DNA from: Enterococcus larvae
GTDB lineage: Bacteria; Bacillota; Bacilli; Lactobacillales; Enterococcaceae
Assembly: GCF_017830045.1 (NCBI RefSeq)
Contig: NZ_JAEDXU010000004.1
Location: forward strand, 248,001-312,000
Reading direction: 5' to 3'
Length of the DNA: 64,000 nucleotides
Made by a program: the position numbers and the translations under genes. The notes below the pieces were generated by a model. The model was not told where the DNA came from. It made no database searches and worked only from the letters and a program-made list of their open reading frames with translations. Shown one piece after another: positions 63,780 through 64,000 of the stretch (positions within the stretch are counted from its first letter, which is position 1; each line of letters starts with the position of its first letter).

Positions 63780-64000
63780 TATGTTTGTCGGCACTTCTCA
63801 AAGTCAAGCGTCCAGTGTCTTATCAAAAAGTCAACATGATCAGCAAGCCTATGAACGTATGTTGCAGGCATTGCAGCAGTTTATTAATGAAGATCGGTTG
63901 AGTTCTACCGCCTACACAAATGCGAAGGGTTTTTACAGCGCAGTGTTGACTCCGTTGGCAAAAGCAGGTATCTTACTCTCAGAAGCCGTTGGAGAAGCTT
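63769..64000 (+). CDS. LXG-domain T7SS effector, N-terminal part only
   Basis: Runs off the window. The 77 codons seen (MNVSMFVGTSQSQASSVLSK ... FYSAVLTPLAKAGILLSEAVGEA) match the start of LXG domains and align with the toxin at 33869-35152 (same SxxYxxAKxYFxAVxxPLxxAxILxxEA pattern). AAAGGAGG lies 9 bp before the ATG. The toxin tip lies beyond the edge. Confidence 0.8.
   Translation, partial: MNVSMFVGTSQSQASSVLSKSQHDQQAYERMLQALQQFINEDRLSSTAYTNAKGFYSAVLTPLAKAGILLSEAVGEA

Noticed and set aside
1-64000. tRNA, rRNA or T7SS core genes (essC, esxA)
   Set aside because: None could be recognised on either strand.

Overview
The window looks like chromosomal DNA of a low-GC Gram-positive coccus of the Enterococcus group. 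Reasons: the sequence of the ribosomal proteins, EF-Tu and EF-G; strong AGGAGG-type ribosome binding sites; the gene content (guaA, deoB/punA/deoD, a BMP-type nucleoside transporter, PTS IIC, TraX-like protein); and type VII secretion (T7SS) effector modules of the kind seen in enterococci, listeriae and streptococci. The species cannot be fixed from the sequence alone. No rRNA, tRNA, CRISPR array or complete insertion sequence was found.

Layout. 1-3140: promoter-proximal part of the S10 ribosomal operon (rpsJ, rplC, rplD, rplW, rplB, start of rpsS), minus strand. 3340-9230: accessory block between the two translation operons, holding a YehR-type lipoprotein, a PadR/DUF2812 operon with a striking operator, a small membrane protein, and an immunity-lipoprotein plus lipase pair that resembles the reverse-domain T7SS toxin TslA. 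9195-14000: str operon (rpsL, rpsG, fusA, tuf). 14141-16590: rpiA, a serine-recombinase homologue with a degraded active site, gpmA. 16679-25300: secreted CAP-domain protein, GH1 phospho-beta-glucosidase with divergent PTS IIC and GntR regulator, alcohol dehydrogenase. 25448-29666: Fur-controlled siderophore ABC importer. 29706-35855: LXG toxin locus with two helical partner genes, one full-length LXG toxin, an immunity gene, and a downstream array of three promoterless toxin C-terminal cassettes, each with its own immunity gene, plus decayed remnants. 36394-51006: nucleoside salvage region (deoD, punA, deoB, nupQPO-type transporter, BMP lipoprotein, cdd, deoC, pdp, LacI-type regulator, add). 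51003-60000: PhzF, GH3 lipoprotein, TraX-like protein, unknown genes, RsmC-like methylase, SGNH hydrolase, coaA. 60011-61567: guaA, followed by what looks like an accessory island: a HEPN-type protein, then a second LXG locus that runs off the right end.

How it fits together. The nucleoside genes form a salvage route from uptake (BMP/ABC) through deamination (cdd, add) and phosphorolysis (pdp, punA, deoD) to ribose/deoxyribose phosphate breakdown (deoB, deoC); a shared 16-bp palindrome in front of pdp and in the transporter intergenic region suggests joint control by the adjacent LacI-type regulator. Three separate T7SS effector loci (TslA-like, two LXG) lie in 64 kb although no T7SS core gene is present here, so the secretion machine must be elsewhere. 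The most interesting region is 29706-35855, which looks like an evolving store of alternative toxin tips that share an identical linker and the same terminator-linker junction.
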